From NCBI GenBank assembly GCA_023461135.1, contig JAEWNX010000374.1, positions 1 to 6,688 of the forward strand: a DNA stretch of 6,688 nt, written 5' to 3'. Below the pieces are notes generated by a model, which searched no databases, was not told the DNA's origin, and was given only the letters and a program-made list of their open reading frames with translations. A program made the position numbers and the translations under genes. This stretch comes from Pseudomonadota bacterium (GTDB taxonomy: Bacteria > Pseudomonadota > Alphaproteobacteria > Caulobacterales > Aquidulcibacteraceae). Positions 5,958-6,688 of this stretch are shown here, piece after piece. Positions within the stretch are counted from its first letter, which is position 1; the number at the start of each line of letters is the position of its first letter.

Positions 5958-6688
5958 CTAGCGCTTCAACACCCCGAACGGCACGACCTTGTTCTCGACA
6001 TCGTGGCCGATGTCGGCGCGGCCTAGGTATGGAATGTTGGCCTTGGCGCACCAGTAGCGGATGATCTCTTCGTCGGTCGCGCCGAAGGGCTTGTCGTTTT
6101 CGACCACTTCGCTGACGCGCCCGAGCTTGATCCCCTTCACGCGCCGGATGTTGGCGGAGGAGGTGATGGAGAAGAGGGCGCGGTCTAGGCGGTAGAGGTA
6201 TTCGCCGACGTCTTCGAGCATCAGCACGTGGCCCTCGAGATCTGGCTCGAGCGAGGTGCCGAGGATGGATTGGAGGACGGTGATGTTGAAGGCGGCGGTC
6301 TTGCCGTCGAACATCACGCCGAGTTCGAGCGCTTCGGGGGAGCGGTCGATGAGCCAGGAGAGCGCGCGCCGGATCGCGACCTCGCCCCCTGCCCGCGTCA
6401 GGTCGATCGGGATGGGGCCGTGCGCGAGATTGGCGTAGCCGCGCGCGTAGAGGCCGCCGAGGATGGCGCCGTTGTCGCTGTAGCCGAGATAAGTTTTCGT
6501 GCGCGACGCGCCGTTGAGCTGCGCGAGCGCCGCTTCGGCGATGCGGCAGGCGCCGTAACCGCCGCGTGCGAACCAGACGGCGTCGTATGACGGGTCGTTG
6601 GCGACTTCGACGAAGGCTTTCAGGCGCGCGTCGTCGTCGCCGGCGAAGTGGCCGGCGCTGAGGAAACATTGCGGGTGGACAACGATCT
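5958..6688 (-). CDS. ldcA: LD-carboxypeptidase, peptidase family S66 (LdcA; 5' partial)
   Basis: Muramoyltetrapeptide carboxypeptidase, a cytoplasmic serine peptidase that removes D-Ala from the fourth position of recycled murein tetrapeptides. The frame is open to the right window edge, so the N terminus is missing; 242 residues are visible against about 300 in the family. Numbering from the first complete codon (6684-6686): ARGGYGACRI in the substrate region, the nucleophile elbow GYSDNGA with S70, GPIPIDL in the middle, LEDVGE with catalytic E158, and GHDVEN with H228. The spacing of Ser, Glu and His agrees with P. aeruginosa LdcA (S115, E217, H285), which implies about 45 residues lost off the edge. 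Internal GTG/ATG codons at 6312-6317 are not the start, since conserved sequence continues upstream of them. The tail after H228 is short, 14 residues ending VPFGVLKR. The membrane protein gene follows after 51 bp. Confidence 0.92.
   Translation of the reverse strand, partial: IVVHPQCFLSAGHFAGDDDARLKAFVEVANDPSYDAVWFARGGYGACRIAEAALAQLNGASRTKTYLGYSDNGAILGGLYARGYANLAHGPIPIDLTRAGGEVAIRRALSWLIDRSPEALELGVMFDGKTAAFNITVLQSILGTSLEPDLEGHVLMLEDVGEYLYRLDRALFSITSSANIRRVKGIKLGRVSEVVENDKPFGATDEEIIRYWCAKANIPYLGRADIGHDVENKVVPFGVLKR

Noticed and set aside
5712..6026. Plus-strand frame across the membrane-protein start and the ldcA end
   Set aside because: It runs antisense through two supported genes and has no recognisable protein features.
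5958..6317. A short separate 119-residue gene starting at the GTG at 6317
   Set aside because: The same frame continues without a stop to the window edge and carries the serine nucleophile motif, so this is only the C-terminal part of ldcA.
5920..6669. 249-residue minus-strand open frame at the right end
   Set aside because: An extremely Arg/Pro-rich product in a different frame from the LdcA reading, which carries all S66 catalytic motifs; it is a shadow.
1..6688. Phage, transposon, toxin-antitoxin or defence system
   Set aside because: No transposase, integrase, terminal repeats, small paired genes or CRISPR-like spaced repeats. mazG here is the free-standing two-domain housekeeping enzyme with no mazEF genes beside it.

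Overview
The window is a compact, GC-rich stretch of chromosome that reads as an alphaproteobacterium, most likely Caulobacterales/Hyphomonadaceae-like. This is an inference from gene order (dacC-tmk-holB-tatD-MBL hydrolase), codon use and protein style; no rRNA or other taxonomic marker is present. I see no tRNA, rRNA, CRISPR array, insertion sequence, phage gene or other sign of mobility. It is essentially a housekeeping region of nucleotide metabolism, replication and cell-wall maintenance.

Left part, plus strand (1-4380): a tightly packed operon. It opens inside a D-alanyl-D-alanine carboxypeptidase (DacC type) whose signal-peptide start lies off the left edge. Then come thymidylate kinase (tmk), the DNA polymerase III delta' subunit (holB), a TatD-family metal hydrolase and a PhnP-like metallo-beta-lactamase-fold hydrolase. 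The junctions are 4 bp, then GTGA, ATGA and TGATG stop/start overlaps, which implies one transcript and translational coupling. The real holB start is a GTG at 1779, not the longer ATG reading that runs into tmk.

Middle (4381-5260): a 43-bp gap, conspicuously AT-rich for this sequence, precedes mazG, a two-domain nucleoside triphosphate pyrophosphohydrolase. The gap could hold a promoter of its own, but the motifs are weak.

Right part, minus strand (5262-6688): a membrane protein of about six helices that I do not recognise converges on mazG with a single base between the stop codons. Upstream of it on the same strand is an LD-carboxypeptidase of peptidase family S66 (LdcA), cut by the right edge. 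The 51-bp gap between these two contains a perfect 8-bp inverted repeat.

Functionally, tmk makes dTDP, holB is part of the clamp loader, TatD proteins are nucleases in the families studied, and MazG removes unwanted NTPs, so the centre of the window is a DNA-precursor and replication cluster. It is bracketed by two peptidoglycan stem-peptide trimming enzymes: DacC removes the fifth D-Ala in the periplasm and LdcA the fourth in the cytoplasm. I found no clearly new biological system. The best leads are altered metal-ligand positions in two adjacent hydrolases (TatD HxH to HxN, MBL HxHxDH to HxHxDQ), the unrecognised membrane protein, and the missing metG between holB and tatD.
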